From positions 6,014,001-6,078,000 of the forward strand of contig NC_079883.1 in NCBI RefSeq assembly GCF_029227915.1: a DNA stretch of 64,000 bases, given 5' to 3'. Shown one piece after another: positions 12,401 through 25,788 of the stretch; the first letter of the stretch is position 1, and each line of letters begins with the position of its first letter. The notes beneath the pieces are model-generated. The model was not told the origin of the DNA. It did not search any database and worked only from the letters and a program-made list of their open reading frames with translations. The position numbers and the translations under genes were made by a program. The DNA comes from Hydractinia symbiolongicarpus. Lineage: Eukaryota; Cnidaria; Hydrozoa; Anthoathecata; Hydractiniidae.

Positions 12401-15400
12401 TTTCTTATAATCAATGTTATACACAATACATTTGTTTATCATTAGCATGCTAAATATATCAAACGTAATTGGCTAAAAGTATTGCTACTTTTAGCCAATC
12501 ACGTTAGCATTGAATAGCTTAATATGGTGATAAAAATTCAGAGGAAACAGGTAAAAACGAAAACATGAAACGCTAAATAAAAATTTCAAAACAACTTACT
12601 GAAGCAAAACGTTTTGTAACTCTCAACATGTCATTAAATTCCAAAGTTAAACAGTCAATCAAAGAAAATAAATGTAATTCGTTTTAATAATTGTGAGTTG
12701 TTAGTTTACAGTCACAAATTGTCACGAGCAACATTAAATTAAAATTATAAACACTCCTCAAAATGCACATGCGTGGCGATTCTCCACAAAACTTTGGAAT
12801 GTTATGTACATTTTAAAGAGTGTTTCATTTTACTTGCTTAAACGCTGGTAAAATAGTTTTCTGCAAATATACGCCATATTGTATCTGCATCATGCAATAA
12901 CTAGTTTGTAGTGTACTTTTCTATCTATGTTTATTTTTTCACAAGTAGTATGAAGCAGTACCTCTGTATATTGTAAAATGTTTATTACCAACCAATGCAA
13001 GTAAAAAAAGGGTTTAAGCAAAAAGCACAAAGGAAATTTTAGTCCGTAACTTTTTGTTTTGTTATAGTATCATCAACAAACATACCATGGCAAACTGACA
13101 GAAGATTTATTAAACCAATGTCTTAATGCTGGTTTGATATTTATTCTGCGATGGTCACTTGATGAGCAAGCTGAGCAAATATATAGTGCCGCCGTGGCTG
13201 TTTTGGCAAATGTTGTTTATGTTAAAAGTGACATGGTGAGGCTTAACATCTTTTACTTGGTTTCATTGTTTTCTTTTGCTGTAATCCATTAGACCAGGAC
13301 ATACTTAAGTTTGAATATTTTAATTGCATTATCATCTGGTTTATTTAAAAAAAAATTTAAGAATTAAATTCTCTATGTCTTTTTTATTCAATAGGACCTA
13401 AATCAAATATAATATAGTATATTATAACATTCGTCAATAGGATATGATTGAAAATGTTATGTATGCCGAGGAAGGATACAAGATTCCTAGCTTATGTACA
13501 TTTTATAAGAAGAAAAGGGAAGAAATGACGCAAGAGGAAAAAGAGCAAGACCGTGACTTAACAGATGCTGAAATAATGCAAGCAGATGTTGTTAAGGTAT
13601 ATCTTTATATGAAATGATTACTCAAAAGACATTGTCCAATGAAAATACTGATACTCACATTTTAATTCAAACGTAAAACTGATACATCAATATATGTAAT
13701 TTATGCAGTGGCAGTTAAAAAGTTTGTGTGTAGTGTTATCACCATGTCGTAAACAGAAACAAAAAAGCATCATATGGTGCTATCCCCTATGTCACCCATT
13801 GCTTGTATAGCTAAAACATCTGGTTATAGGATATTGTTGCTGTAGTATTTTTATGAACACATCTTTCATGCTTTTACTAAAAGACAGGAAATTTTAGAAC
13901 CACAACAGTTGATGGTATCTTAACCATTGTCTCTGTTTAGAAGAGAGCATCATATCATTAGGCTGTTCTGTTACATTTTTTATTTTAAAACAGTAGTTTT
14001 AAGCTGTTATAATTTACAAAGATTGTTAAAGGAATTCCTGCATATTTTTTAATGTGGAGAATAAAAAGTTGTTTATCAAATCCTTTGGAATTTTGTAAAA
14101 TCTCGAGTTATTCAAGATTAAATTTTTAAAATAATTTTTGAAGAATGTTGGATCACATTTCTAACTTTAATTGAAGATAGGATATTTAAACAAACTACAA
14201 AACTTAACATATGTCAAGATATCAACAAGAGCATAGGTCCATACTGCTTCGAAAGTTTGGATATTACCTAAATTTGGAAGATATTTCAAGTATTAAATTA
14301 TGCGTACTACCGTGTTTCATAAGATCATTGTGGAAAGCTGAATATCTTAGAACGAAAAAAGATTTTTAAAAACTTTCAAAAAACTTGATGAGCAAGTTTT
14401 GTGCTCTATAAAATACAAAAATATCATTTTTAATGCAGGAATACATTCAACCATATTAATCAATACTCTCGTTGATTTTTAGTTTTTTCTCCACATTTGC
14501 TTCACATACGCTTTTCTCATATGTGGAGAAAAACCTGGTTGATCAATTTTCAACGACTATACTTCTAAATGCGGAACATGTTCAACATTAACGATTTGTT
14601 TTACCAGCCTGGAATAATATTAAAAACATGCATATTCTTCTGTTTACACTATTTAATAAATCTTGTCAGACAATTCCTAAAATAATTTTGATGTGGTCAA
14701 GAGTTTCTTTGACAAAAAAGCAGCACAATAAAATTTTCCATTTGGTAATTTATATTTCATCATATTACAGTCTAGCACATTGTGTTGGATTTACAAAAAG
14801 GTTTTGTTTTTTATAGGGCCTAATCCAAATTCAAACCCTTCCACGCCTACGTTACATCATGGAAGTTCGCGAACCATCTGACAATTGCATCAAGAATTGC
14901 TTGTTTGTGTTGACCAGGATTGTCCTGCACAATAAAGAAACTGCTTATGAAGTATTCAAGTGTTCAAGGCTGATCGAAGTCATCTTTAAAATACTTAGCA
15001 ATAGCAGCACAATATCGAGCAAACAAACTTACAAAGTACATGCTTTGCGTTTTCTAAAATTTATTTGCATTGCTGGAAAACACATGGCGGCTACCTTGGT
15101 TAGTTTATTTTATATTTATGTTTATGCCCAAAAAGCCTATTTTAATGTAAAGTATAAAATCAGGTCTTTTCAGCATATTTTATTTTAACGCAACACCTAG
15201 TAATTTTAAAAATTAATTTTTTGAGAGTGATAAAATTAAATAGACCATGCCTAAACTGACCCTGGTATCATGATATTATACTATAAGCATGATGAACATA
15301 TCACAATTGTATTCAATTGTTTAGCTCTCCACTTATAAACTTGAGGATGTTTTGTCATCAACATTTTCTTTAAGTGATAACCTCACTAACAAGTCAACAG

Positions 15401-18400
15401 TTGAAAGTTTTGTACAAACTTGCCAAGTGTGGAGAATATTGTTGCTGCATGGATTATCAACAAATTTAGCAAAGTAAGTGTTTTTTGCTTAGTTATTTTA
15501 CGAATGCATGCAGGTGGCTTAGGTGATATATTGGTAACTCCCAATGGAATAAACTGTATCATATTTTTAATACATTTAAAAATCGGCGGCGGTTATTGTA
15601 GCAATAGTAGAATCTTGCTTTTTAGCTCTCTCATTTTTAACATTTTTAACTTATTTTTTTAAAGTTTTTTTTTTAGTTTTCAGAAAAACCATTCAAATGT
15701 TGTAGTCAGTAAATGCTAAAAAAAAGTTAAAAATTAGCACAACGTTTTTTTTCGGCAACTCTGTCTTGTGAAGGTTGACTCACAAATCAGAGAGAGTAAC
15801 CGAAGAATAAAAAGTTATTTGAACTGATTTGTCTCATGAAACAACAACAACAAATATCTTGCTCAAATAGTCTAGACCTAAATTTCTAAGATATACTTTG
15901 TGCATGATGATAACTTGTGCCCAAACTTCCACATTGGATCACTGTGGAAAAGGTTAAAGATGAATGATCTAAGACGTTCAACAAAAGTTTTTTTTTATTT
16001 TTGCATTTTTCTGATATGAAATACATTATATTGATTAGCACTAATACATAATGATTCTAATCCCTTAAACCTTTGCACTAAAGTTCTGTAGTAATACATA
16101 CAGTAGCAAAATAATTTTGGTGCGTAGCGTATGCGTGATTACATGTGATTTCAAAGATTGGCAGTACAAAAATTCTACATTTTTTTTATTTTGACTTTTA
16201 TGGCATGAAAATTGGATTTATGTTAGCATGCACTTTTTAATCTGTAAGTCCCTAACACAGCTCAAACTATTTTATCATGTAGGAATTTGTACCCAATCAT
16301 CATAAATCATTTGCAGCAAATATCGATAAACTTCAAAAGGTTTGATGATAAATCTGTGGCTAGTTTGATTACTGTCATTGACGCAATATTCTGCAGTGCT
16401 ATAGATGGTTGCTTTGACATGACGATTATTGATGGTTTGTTTGAATTGATTTTGCATTGCGTTAAAACTGTGCAGAAGGATTTATTCGAATATAAAAAGG
16501 TATGATTGATAACAACCTTTTAATAATTTACATCAGAGATCAAAATAGCAGTGAAACTGATTCTAAATGTGAATATTTAGAAACATGATTTTAGATAAGG
16601 AAAAATGACATTCAGCTGATGTTTCATTCCCTTCATTGTTTTTGATTCAGTTGCAACGAAATTTAAAAGGTTTCCAAATATGCACAGCTTTGAATGTCCA
16701 GTCAGCATAAAATGTTTTATAGCCAGTAAATTAATGCAGCAGCACGAAGTGTGAAAGATTATTGCTTATTTTTATGAAAAAATTCGCTGAGCAAACAAAA
16801 CTAGAAAATACTTCAACATTTAAGCGAAAGAATCTGACTCTTGTCAAAGTTTGAATTTTGCCCTCTTTAATCTCTTTCTAGGTGACATATCCTTTCTTTC
16901 TATCTTCATTGCTGGTGTGTTGTTCATCTTATTATTCTGCTAAAAATAACATGGTGAGTAGATTTTAAGTAGCCCATGGTGCTAAAACCAGAATTCCGAT
17001 TGGCTAGCAGAATATACGGTTCTGCTCATATTAAAGAAATTAATTAACGTTGATTCTATGCTTCCGGAGTACAGATAGAATGGCAATACAATATATCAAC
17101 CTTAATTTACTAACATGTGCATTAATGTTAATTCCTGGAAAATAGAATGGATAGTTGCTTTTGTATATATTAAAGTTTTTCTTCTTTTACTGTAGGTATT
17201 ACAAGTCAACCCAATTTTACTGCTGGACGAAGTTGAAAACTTTTGGACTTCCCACATGCAACCAATCCTAAAGTCTCCATTTCTTAACATACTCTTTGAT
17301 GAATTAAGGTATTGTGAAAATAACGTGTAGTTTTATTTATACAGTCAACTCACTAAATGCATAGTTATTGCAAGAATGTTTCCAAAGCGATATCCATTTT
17401 CTATGATGTTTCATTAAGCACCACACTGTTATTTTACTTCAAGTTAAACTTAAGTCGCAATGCCATGCACAATCCCATGGCTTCATCTAAATGCATCAGG
17501 TGTATGTGGTATTCAGTATGCAGATCTTTTGAGGTATGATACACTACCACAAGCAGCAATTATGTTTGCTATCCAATGTTGTTTTTTGTTTAGAGTGTAT
17601 TCAGATTTCAAAACAATGAAGAAGAGAGATGTTTTGCATCACCCTCCTCCAGACTGTCTTCCCACATTTGGCACTAGCTATCTACTTGCTTCTGGAGGTT
17701 TCACTTTTGAACCAACCATTATATTGATGCAAGCAATTCTAAAATTGAGTTTGCAGCTGATAAATATAAATAAAAATCTAATTTCCCAAGTAAGTGTTAA
17801 TGATTGCAATTATTTCAAGCTTCATTCTGTTTGTTTATTTGTTTACTTGTTTTTGTTTTTGTAGGCAGCCAGCATTCTTACATCAGCAGGAAGTGTTGCG
17901 TTCATCACTTTCATTCAAAGCTCTTCACATGTAAAGGTACGGATATGGTCAAGTGTTCTAGTTTTTTCACAAAAGTTAACAGCACTCGTAGTTTCATAAC
18001 CAATCAAATTCAGGATTCGTATTATTGACCAATCAGGTTTTTTTTAGCGAAGTGACATTCTACTAACGACACGTATGGAGTTGTTGATCATTTCGCATAT
18101 GTTAGAGATATTTCAACTTGTGGTAGGTGAAAGTTAAACATTTTGTCAAACATTTTTACTAGCAACAACTTTGTAATGATAGCAAAAAGAATGGAATAAT
18201 CTTTTCAATTAATAACTTAAAACAAAATCGTCTTACAAAATGTAGTTCTTAAAAAAATATCAGTAGCAGTATATGATGTAACTTAAAATGTAATATCTAT
18301 CCAGCTGAAGGTAGGTAATTGAAGTTCCAAATTTTTAAACGGAATATTTGTGCAATTCTGATCTTTGAAGGAGACTGTTTTTAAATCTTTGTACAGAACA

Positions 18401-21400
18401 TATTTGGAATGTTATGTGTAATAATAATTGGTTTTTTCAAAAGTCAAACTAATTTGGAGTTTTTTTAATCGTTTTGCAAGCTTGTTAATTGTTTACTATC
18501 TTCCCAGCTTCTGAATCATGTTTATTTTAATAAAAGCTGTCTGTTTTAACCATCTTATTCACCATATGCCAAAAAGTCTCAAAAGAAGCGTTGCATGTAT
18601 TTTTATTTAAATATTTTTAGGGTGAAAAATTAGGATATGCGATGTTCGGTAGTGCAGTTGTGGAATCCTTCCAACAAGTTGCATTCTGTTTGCTGTCTTG
18701 GCTACAACCTGGTGATGAGCAGCATGTCGTGACATTGTATCAGAAGATTATATTTAACTCTAAGATTTTCAAGTAATAATTTTATTGTTAGATATTGTTT
18801 TAAAACATGAGTGGTTATACTTGCATTTTCGGTCGACATACCTTGCTTCATAACAGTTATTTTGCGTAAACTACCAGTTCATGACTGGTATAAAATACTA
18901 ACAATTCTTGTTAGTTATGCGGAGAATGATACAATCTCTTGTGTTTTCTCATGAACATAAATAATTGAACCCGGGAGATGATATAACAAACTTTTATAAT
19001 ACATGTATATTCGCACCAACCCAACATTTTTGATTATAAGATTATATCCACTTCTTCCTGTGTACTGATCACAACCCTTCTTATGTGTGTGAGGTAAGAC
19101 TTATGGCGATCTCCCTAGGTCATCATGGTGCAAGAAATCAAATAAGAACATAGATGCAGTGATATAATACAAAAACTGTATACTTAAAAGCGGCTGGAAT
19201 AAATAAATAAATTTTTCTCTCTTGGTTGCATATTCTCTTCTCTGTTTTTTCTGCATTTTTTATACCTACCGTCTTTTTATTTTTGTCACAGGAAGCAGAA
19301 TTATATACTTTGGGTTGCTGAACATTGTGACAACAATGTGGAAGAAATAATGAAGCAGCAGCTTTCTGTTTCCAGAAACAATCTAAAGCACATTGGTAGC
19401 ATGTATGAGACAGTCCTGCTGAGAGCTGAGAGGTAAATTTGGCTAGGCATGTTCATCTCGAGATTGATTGATTACCAGATTTTTGCTTGGCACAAAAACA
19501 AACTTGAAAAGTATTCGACAAGAATGGTGAAAAGTGCTATGTAGTAAAAGAGTTTATGAAAATCAGGGGACTTTTGGAAATGGTCCTAGAATTCTACCCA
19601 GCTGAAAATGTTACATATAATGACCTATGCTACAGGGACATCATTCTTTGCATTATTTTGAATTCAAATCAATGGAAATATCAATGTGAATTTCATGTAT
19701 TCTGCATTCAGAAGATAGTACACACACTTCTTGTCATCCAATAGAAATTTTTTATATGTTTCAGATTTCAAAAGAAGGGATTGACTTCGTATATGACAGC
19801 ATCAAGGACGGAACAGCTTATACCAACCGATTGGATGTTTCTTCCCATTGTTCAGCTGTACAATTCTTCAATGAAACTGTAAGTATAAAACCACGGGTTT
19901 TTGTGCACAAAACTAAATATGCTTGACTTCCATAATTCTAAATGGGTAGTCACATGAAAATTGATATAAATCTATGTTCGTTTGAACTGCGTTTGCAAGT
20001 TTCTCCTATAATACTGGTAAGGTGTGATAAACATTTTTTTTCTTCGTCTTTGTAGTGAATCTTCTGGTGGAATAATTTCAACGGCTAGTGAAGCATCTAT
20101 TGCTACTTCGAAACGTTGTCTACAGTTTATCTTGCTGTTGGAAGTGACGAAGTCATCTGTACTTGCGAACATTGACGAGACTTTGAGATTGACAAGATTA
20201 TTGTGTTTATTTTTAACAGGTAAAATGAGTGGTATGATTGTGCTTTCTGAAGTGTATTTTTCTGGTTTCATTCGATCATTTTGCTGTGTATTTTTCAGCT
20301 GTTTTCTTTGCTACTGAATTTCTCACATGAGAGTTTTAAACACACTTTTAAGATAACAGTCATTAACAGCAGACATGTTGTTATTGGGATGGTTGCACAT
20401 CGGCAGATAATCGTAGTAATAATTAAAAAAACAACAACAGAAAAACGAAACAAACTAACGAATAACCAGTAAATAATAATAAAAATAATAAGAGCTTGAC
20501 CCCAGGCTTGGCGCAAGCGTCGATATGTATCTTGCAATTCTATTTTCTGCAACGTAAAAGAAATATAAAAACTCCATTTGAGTCAGCAAAAGTTGACAAT
20601 TTGTTTATGCGTATCTTTTTCGTATTTTTTATTTTTAGAGGGATGTTTGTTCAACGAGGGAGAGTTAAAAGATGTATTGTTATGCTTGTTGGTGACATAT
20701 TCTTCTCCATCATTTCAATCATACTTGAACTTCGAAACAACAATTCCTGGTGTCACCTCTTTCTACGACATGTAAGTACATTACCTTTTGTTCAGCAAGT
20801 CAACTCTTCTTTTGTCTTGCTGCTAGGTTAGCTCTGATGGAGAAAGTATTTATTTTATGTCATTCGAAAATCATCATTTCTCCATGCATTTATTAGGATA
20901 ATAGGTTTGTTACTCGTTGTCAAATTGGCGGTAATTAAATTAATTTTTCTTTTTTATTTTATTTCCATTTCTTTTTAGATACTGTTCTTTGCTCGACCAG
21001 TATCTTTCTTCTTCATTTGGTGATTATACCTTTGCGAACTTCATCTTATTTCCGATACAACTGCGGCATGATGTTAAATTTCGAAGAGCTGTATGGACGG
21101 AATATTGCGAAGTTCTAAGACAATTTCCAATACCGTTAACGCAGGTTAGTAGCTCCTGGTTGCATGTTTATAAAAAGTAATTATTGCAGATCTCTGTAAT
21201 ATTTATGTGCCTTGAAACAAACCCCTTGAGAAACAAGAGGTCCCGAAGCATAACATGAGTCTGGTCAAAACGCACATTTTGTAGAACCATGTCATGTGAC
21301 ATTATTAGCCCGAAGAGATATTTTGGATTTTTAAAAATCCAAAATTGAATTTTTGTTTACATTCCTTATTAGAACTTTTTAAGAAATTTAAATGATGAAT

Positions 21401-23136
21401 TGTTGAGTTTCTGTTGGTTGGTGATCATAACTTATGTTGTGTTTAGGTTACATGTGACATCAAAAGATTTCTTGCAGCAGAAGAAGAGAATTTTGAAATG
21501 GTCAGGTTGTACTTTAAGGCGCTTATTACAAAGAAAGTCAGGTAAATAAAATTTTGTTTTAATAACTTTTAACAAAGTTGGCATCTTTAAAACAGGATTG
21601 ATTCTACTACTTCTACTTTTTGGTATATTGATATTAAGGATTCTCCCCATGCTTTATAATTTCTCACTAGCGTTGTGTGCTTTGGAGAAAATGTTATAAA
21701 TTTTAGAAAAGAATAAATTTTCAACCAGCTCCTGTTTAAAAGAAAAAGTTAAAAAAAGAAAGCAAAATATTTAATAACCAAATGACGTTACGTACCATGA
21801 ACATACATTGTCTGTCAAATAATCGTCTACAAGCAAAATTGTTTTCCACCTATAAACGTCAAATGAGGGAAATATAATTCAGTAGTAAGGAAATACATCA
21901 ATGTACGTGTGTTCATTTCCACATCAATTGCACTTTTGTTACGTAACCTCTTAATATCTTAATGAAAATTGATAATTTTATGGTTCCGTGTCTGCTATGT
22001 TGTTGAAAATAAATTTGCGACCATTTCTATCTATCAGCATAACACCATCAGTGGTCTACTGATAGACATCATGCTATTCTGTTATCTAGCCCTACATAGT
22101 ATAAGGCGATATCAATCTTTTCTGTTTTCTAGGCCCACATGGTATAAGGCGATATTAATTTTTCTGGTTTCTAGGCCCACATGGTATAAAGCGCTATCAC
22201 TCTTTTCTGTTTTTTAGGCCCACATGGTGCCCTGTTTTTTATCTGATTGCTGTCCATCATGTGAACCAGTTCATATTTGGTGACGAGAGAAAGAATATGG
22301 TAATCTACTAACACGGAAGCAAAAATTTTTTTAGTTTTTTTTAATGTTCGCGTGGAATATAAATTACTTGCCGCTTTAATTTAAATTTTTCGTGGAGTCT
22401 TATTTTTCTGAAAATAAAGAAAATATGCAAAATAGCGAAAATTTTCATGTCTAAGGTACAGTGTTTTTATTTGTAACTAACAAAAGATTTTTCTAAGATG
22501 TTTCCTAGCACATCATTTTTTATTTATATTTTCTTGTTTTGTTTTATCTTTGTCATCCCTTTTTTCTCGAAGTATAAGGCGGAAGAAACATTTAATTCTT
22601 GATTGATATTCGACAACCTGTCAAAAGACCTTTTGACGATTTGATATTTGTATTTTTTACTGTTGTTGATTTTTTTAGGATGGCAAAACTGACCAAAGTG
22701 GAGACATTGAAAAAGCTAGAACGGATTTCTTAGACGAAATACTAACCTTAAATAACCAGGTAGCAAAAACATTTGTTGACATTCCTCCTTGTACTGATTG
22801 TGTTCATGTAGCACTTCTGAAAACTTGAAAGCAGTGCATAATAGCTTATTCAAAGTTATGAATGCTTTGAAAGTTCGAAGGCTTGAATATATGAAATCGA
22901 TGAAAAGTGTCAACGGTGGATTGTGTTAAAACATCTGAGAAATCTGAGTTTGAATAAGTGAAAGTTTGTGATGTTAAACAACTTCGTTCTTTTTTACGTA
23001 GGAATGTAAAGACGATGTGATAACTTATCAATGTTTTGACTTCAACTCACCAAGAGGTATATCAAAGTTTACCCATCTTCCGCCATCAAGAGAATTATTG
23101 TTACGGGAGCGCGGCGTCTCGATGTCACAGCGGTAA
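6423..23136 (+). CDS. RPAP1: RNA polymerase II-associated protein 1 (N-terminus missing), 25 visible exons
   Basis: RPAP1 is a large helical-repeat protein linked to assembly and nuclear import of RNA polymerase II. Exons: 6423-6518, 6986-7029, 10536-10923, 11574-11857, 12154-12372, 13068-13235, 13441-13596, 14817-15098, 15325-15473, 16283-16499, 16882-16953, 17196-17308, 17594-17789, 17865-17936, 18048-18122, 18621-18772, 19292-19432, 19765-19878, 20056-20219, 20639-20771, 20979-21144, 21447-21541, 22218-22299, 22679-22759, 23002-23136. All phases agree, giving about 1,263 codons. Family marks: KSLFAQQ near residue 90; TIHEENIQRL near 155; YHHGDDPQLPGYTLQEL near 300; LIPTDWMFLP; PGVTSFYD; PTWCPVFYLIAVHHVNQFIFG near 1170. 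Human RPAP1 is about 1,390 residues, so roughly the first 100 are absent. The first two exons are least certain. The stop lies in a 42-bp tandem repeat. Confidence 0.93.
7083..7602 (+). mobile_element. Truncated non-LTR retrotransposon 3' end in an RPAP1 intron
   Basis: The fragment lies in the intron between exons 6986-7029 and 10536-10923, in the same orientation as the gene. It encodes the end of a reverse-transcriptase protein: an LKGRLYEACVRSVMLY block near 7137-7185, an MVRWMC block near 7249, then the GRPRKTW-like tail. It ends in GATGATGA. The in-frame TAA at 7198-7200 occupies the place where related elements carry a Trp codon, so the frame is broken. It shares its last 230 bp or so with the copy at 2902-3142 at about 90% identity. 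The 5' end is approximate. Confidence 0.75.
7603..10535. other. Long RPAP1 intron remainder without recognised features
   Basis: AT-rich intronic DNA of about 2.9 kb. No exon, RNA gene or transposon could be supported on either strand. Confidence 0.5.
13597..14816. other. RPAP1 intron of 1.2 kb, nothing recognised
   Basis: It begins with GTATAT after 13596 and ends TTTTTTATAG before 14817. A weakly palindromic stretch with TGTGGAGAAAAA-type motifs lies near 14455-14540. No coding signal. Confidence 0.45.
22087..22228 (+). repeat. Tandem array of 3' splice sites before RPAP1 exon 23
   Basis: Units of 43, 42 and 43 bp begin at 22087, 22130 and 22172, and a partial unit begins at 22215. Each contains a pyrimidine tract, a TAG acceptor and the start of the exon (GCCCACATGGT; the first unit is degenerate, CCCTACATAGT). 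The last acceptor, before 22218, gives the conserved RPAP1 sequence. The earlier ones are intact AGs with good tracts. Acceptors at 22133 and 22175 would both keep the incoming phase and then stop at the TAG at 22215-22217, which is the authentic acceptor. The oldest unit stops within three codons. Confidence 0.9.
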
Positions 23137-23218
23137 TTGTTGTTACGAGAGCGCAGTGTGTCGATGTTACCGCGATAATTGTTGTTACGAGCGCGCAGTT
23201 CCTTGCTTTCATATCCAT
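23093..23218 (+). repeat. 42-bp tandem repeat spanning the RPAP1 stop codon
   Basis: Three copies start at 23093, 23135 and 23177, with a period of exactly 42 bp (14 codons). Read in the RPAP1 frame, the copies give LLLRERGVSMSQR, LLLRERSVSMLPR and LLLRARSSLLSYP, each preceded or followed by TAA. The gene ends at the first TAA (23134-23136), between copies one and two. In copy one the corresponding codon is GAA, so a single base difference separates sense from stop. Confidence 0.85.
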
Positions 23219-25788
23219 AATTAGAATCTTTCCTCTTCTTTGGCGATCTACACTTGTCCGAAGAATAATGTTTACATTCGTGGCAGTTATAAACAGTGGA
23301 AAATGACGTTTCTCAGAAGACGCATCTGAACTGGTATGTCAACAACACACCGTGGGAGCAACTCATTAGAAGGGATGTGAACACACGTGATATTTTCGCA
23401 TTCAAATTGTTTACGTTCGTAAGGATAGGGTTAAGCTATCCTATAGATTCAAAAATGAAACAGTAACTCTAATGGGATGTAGTTATACAAGAGATTCTAT
23501 AATTCTTAAAACATTTTGAACTAATGTATGTTGTTTTTCATTTGTTTGCTTATTTATTTATTTTTTTCTTTACACCTTTCTCAAATTTCACATTTTGTTT
23601 TAATACCACAGTTACCTTCAAAAGGGAATTTCGCTAATTTTTGTTAATTTGACAAAAATTAGTTCCAGTGAAAATTGCTCCTTGCGTAAATCAATTCTCG
23701 CGAAATATTTTTTTTTTTCTCTTTTTCGAAAAACGATACTATTTTATACCTTTTAAGTTACCAAGATATGCGAATTTCAACTCCGACAGCCTTGTTTTAA
23801 TGTTACCGTGAAAGGCCCTAAAAACACGGTATCAATTAAGAACATATCTCATCTAATCCTTGTTTCTTGAAATTAGATCTTGCCAAGTTTGCGAAACTTA
23901 ATTCCCTTGAAGTACATTTTGATCTTTATAAAACATTTTAGAAAGGAAGCTGCATCAAAGAAAGTACATTTCGTTGCGTCAAATCACGTACGTACTTTGA
24001 TGACCTGCGCTAGCATGTGGAGGCGAGTGAAATGTATTTCGCTTGTGTATCAACGCTTTTTCATTTTTCACATTTTTTGCGAAGAAAATAGGTTAAGGTT
24101 ACGGTTAAAACTTCCGGTAAAACTTGCGGTTAAAACTTGCGATGTCATAGCGCCAAAAACAATGTTAATGTTGTTTGAATGAATGTATAAAATTGAAATT
24201 TTTAAAATAAAATCAACTTGAGATAATATTTTGATTCGTGGTTAAAAAGTAAAGTCTCAAAGAATGAAATTCACGCGATGGAGGCTCGGGCCAATTATTT
24301 CCCGCAAGTGAGGCGAGTGTTCTCATAAACAAAAACATCTTATCATGTTTCGTGCAAACGATTAACCTCTGTAAGTCTGTTTTAAAAAACAGTTTATCCT
24401 CAGTAATTTTCTTCTCCACTTTCGCTTTTCATGCTGTTTTCATAAGAAATTTGTATAAAAAATTATTTTTTAAAGCGCTTGAGATTATGCGCTGCTGAAC
24501 AACTACAGGCAAAATATTGAATGGATATTTACCCCTAGTGTTTAAAAAGTCACATACGAAACCTCTGATACTAAATTTATGAAACAATTAAAAAAGCTAG
24601 GGTACAGGACCCTCTGCTTTGGTTTTTAAATCACACGTACGGAGTAGTGTGATATATCGGTTTGCCCTTTCTTTGCGGCGGTCTTCAGGAAATTTTCATC
24701 ACACTGGATTCGACTCACTGTTATTGCTCATTTCACTGGATAAAAGATTCTGTACTATATTCTGGCGTATAAACGGAAAGCTGGTGTTGCGCTTTCTTGA
24801 TATAAAGTTAAGGAACAAGAAATTTATCTTATGGCTGTTTTTATTGAAGCATGGGCCTTAGTTAAGGTGAAGAAAGAAGCTGTTGTTGCTGAAATTATTC
24901 AAGTAAAAATGAAGCGAAGTTATAATTTTAAAACCAATACTTTTATGACTTAAAGGGATGCATGATTTAAAGTGTTTTTATGTTACAATACATAATATTT
25001 TCTCTGCTTGCAAATGTAGCCAGAATAATAGCCAAAATAATAGCGCCTCCGCCATTTTTAATTACGCGCTCAGTTGGTCGGATTTTGTTAGTAGTAGGAG
25101 GATAGTTTGCGTATCAACCTCGTCCCCACGGCTCCTTTTCTCCTCCTTACACGGACTGTAAGATCTCTCCGACCGAAATTGTGAAAAAAAAATCTAATGA
25201 CGAGGTTGCTTGTGTACATGACACGAATAAAAATCGCTTCTTACATGTTTTTCTTTTGAAAAAAGAAATTTTACTGCTCAAGTACTTTGCTGGGACAGGA
25301 AGAATTCAGCGTGTGGCGAGAGATCCACTTCTGTTTATCGTCAGATTTTATTTTCTTCAACAAACGGTTGCAAACTGTTTGTCTAAATTATTGATTGCGT
25401 CATTGAACGAGGGTTATTTGTTAAAATATACTAAATACGCTCATTCGCAGTATTTACAATAAAAATACAATATTTCTTTTTTAAAACAAAAGCTTCAGAC
25501 AGTGTTTGATGTAACAATAACAAATTTTTTAAGAAGTTGAAATGTTTTGTTTCAATTACACCAACTTCAGACGCAGGGGTCAAGCGTATCCTCAAGGTAA
25601 TATCTCGGGCGGCGAGAAGAAAAGGGATTCCAGGAACGTGATTAAGCCAGCACTTTTTGTAATTCTTCGTTCTTGCTCCAATTTGAAAATTCTGCTCCAT
25701 TTTCGTCACCATTAGCTTTTTGAGGTAAACCTGGAGAGGTTTCTCTCAAAGAGCTCTGGGAACTCCATCTACTCTAGGAACTCTCCAT
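23219..25788. other. Intergenic DNA between RPAP1 and the 183-codon ORF
   Basis: No convincing exon. It contains a short internally repeated stretch around 24090-24140 (GGTTAAAACTTGCGG-like) and two ends resembling the foldback family: CAACCTCGTCCCCACGG at about 25116 and a GGGATTCCAGGAACG-type end at about 25625-25642. The latter two may bound one diverged element. Confidence 0.45.

Noticed and set aside
17460-17864. 134-codon plus-strand ORF taken as an independent gene or as the start of an RPAP1 exon
   Set aside because: Splice phase and the RPAP1 match require the exon to start at 17594; the upstream part is intron.
23031-23290. Minus-strand open frame antisense to the RPAP1 end, with a cysteine-rich CHECKHYSSDKC stretch
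   Set aside because: It lies opposite the conserved RPAP1 last exon and its 42-bp repeats, which explain its own RNN-type repeats. The Cys/His spacing does not fit a standard zinc knuckle.
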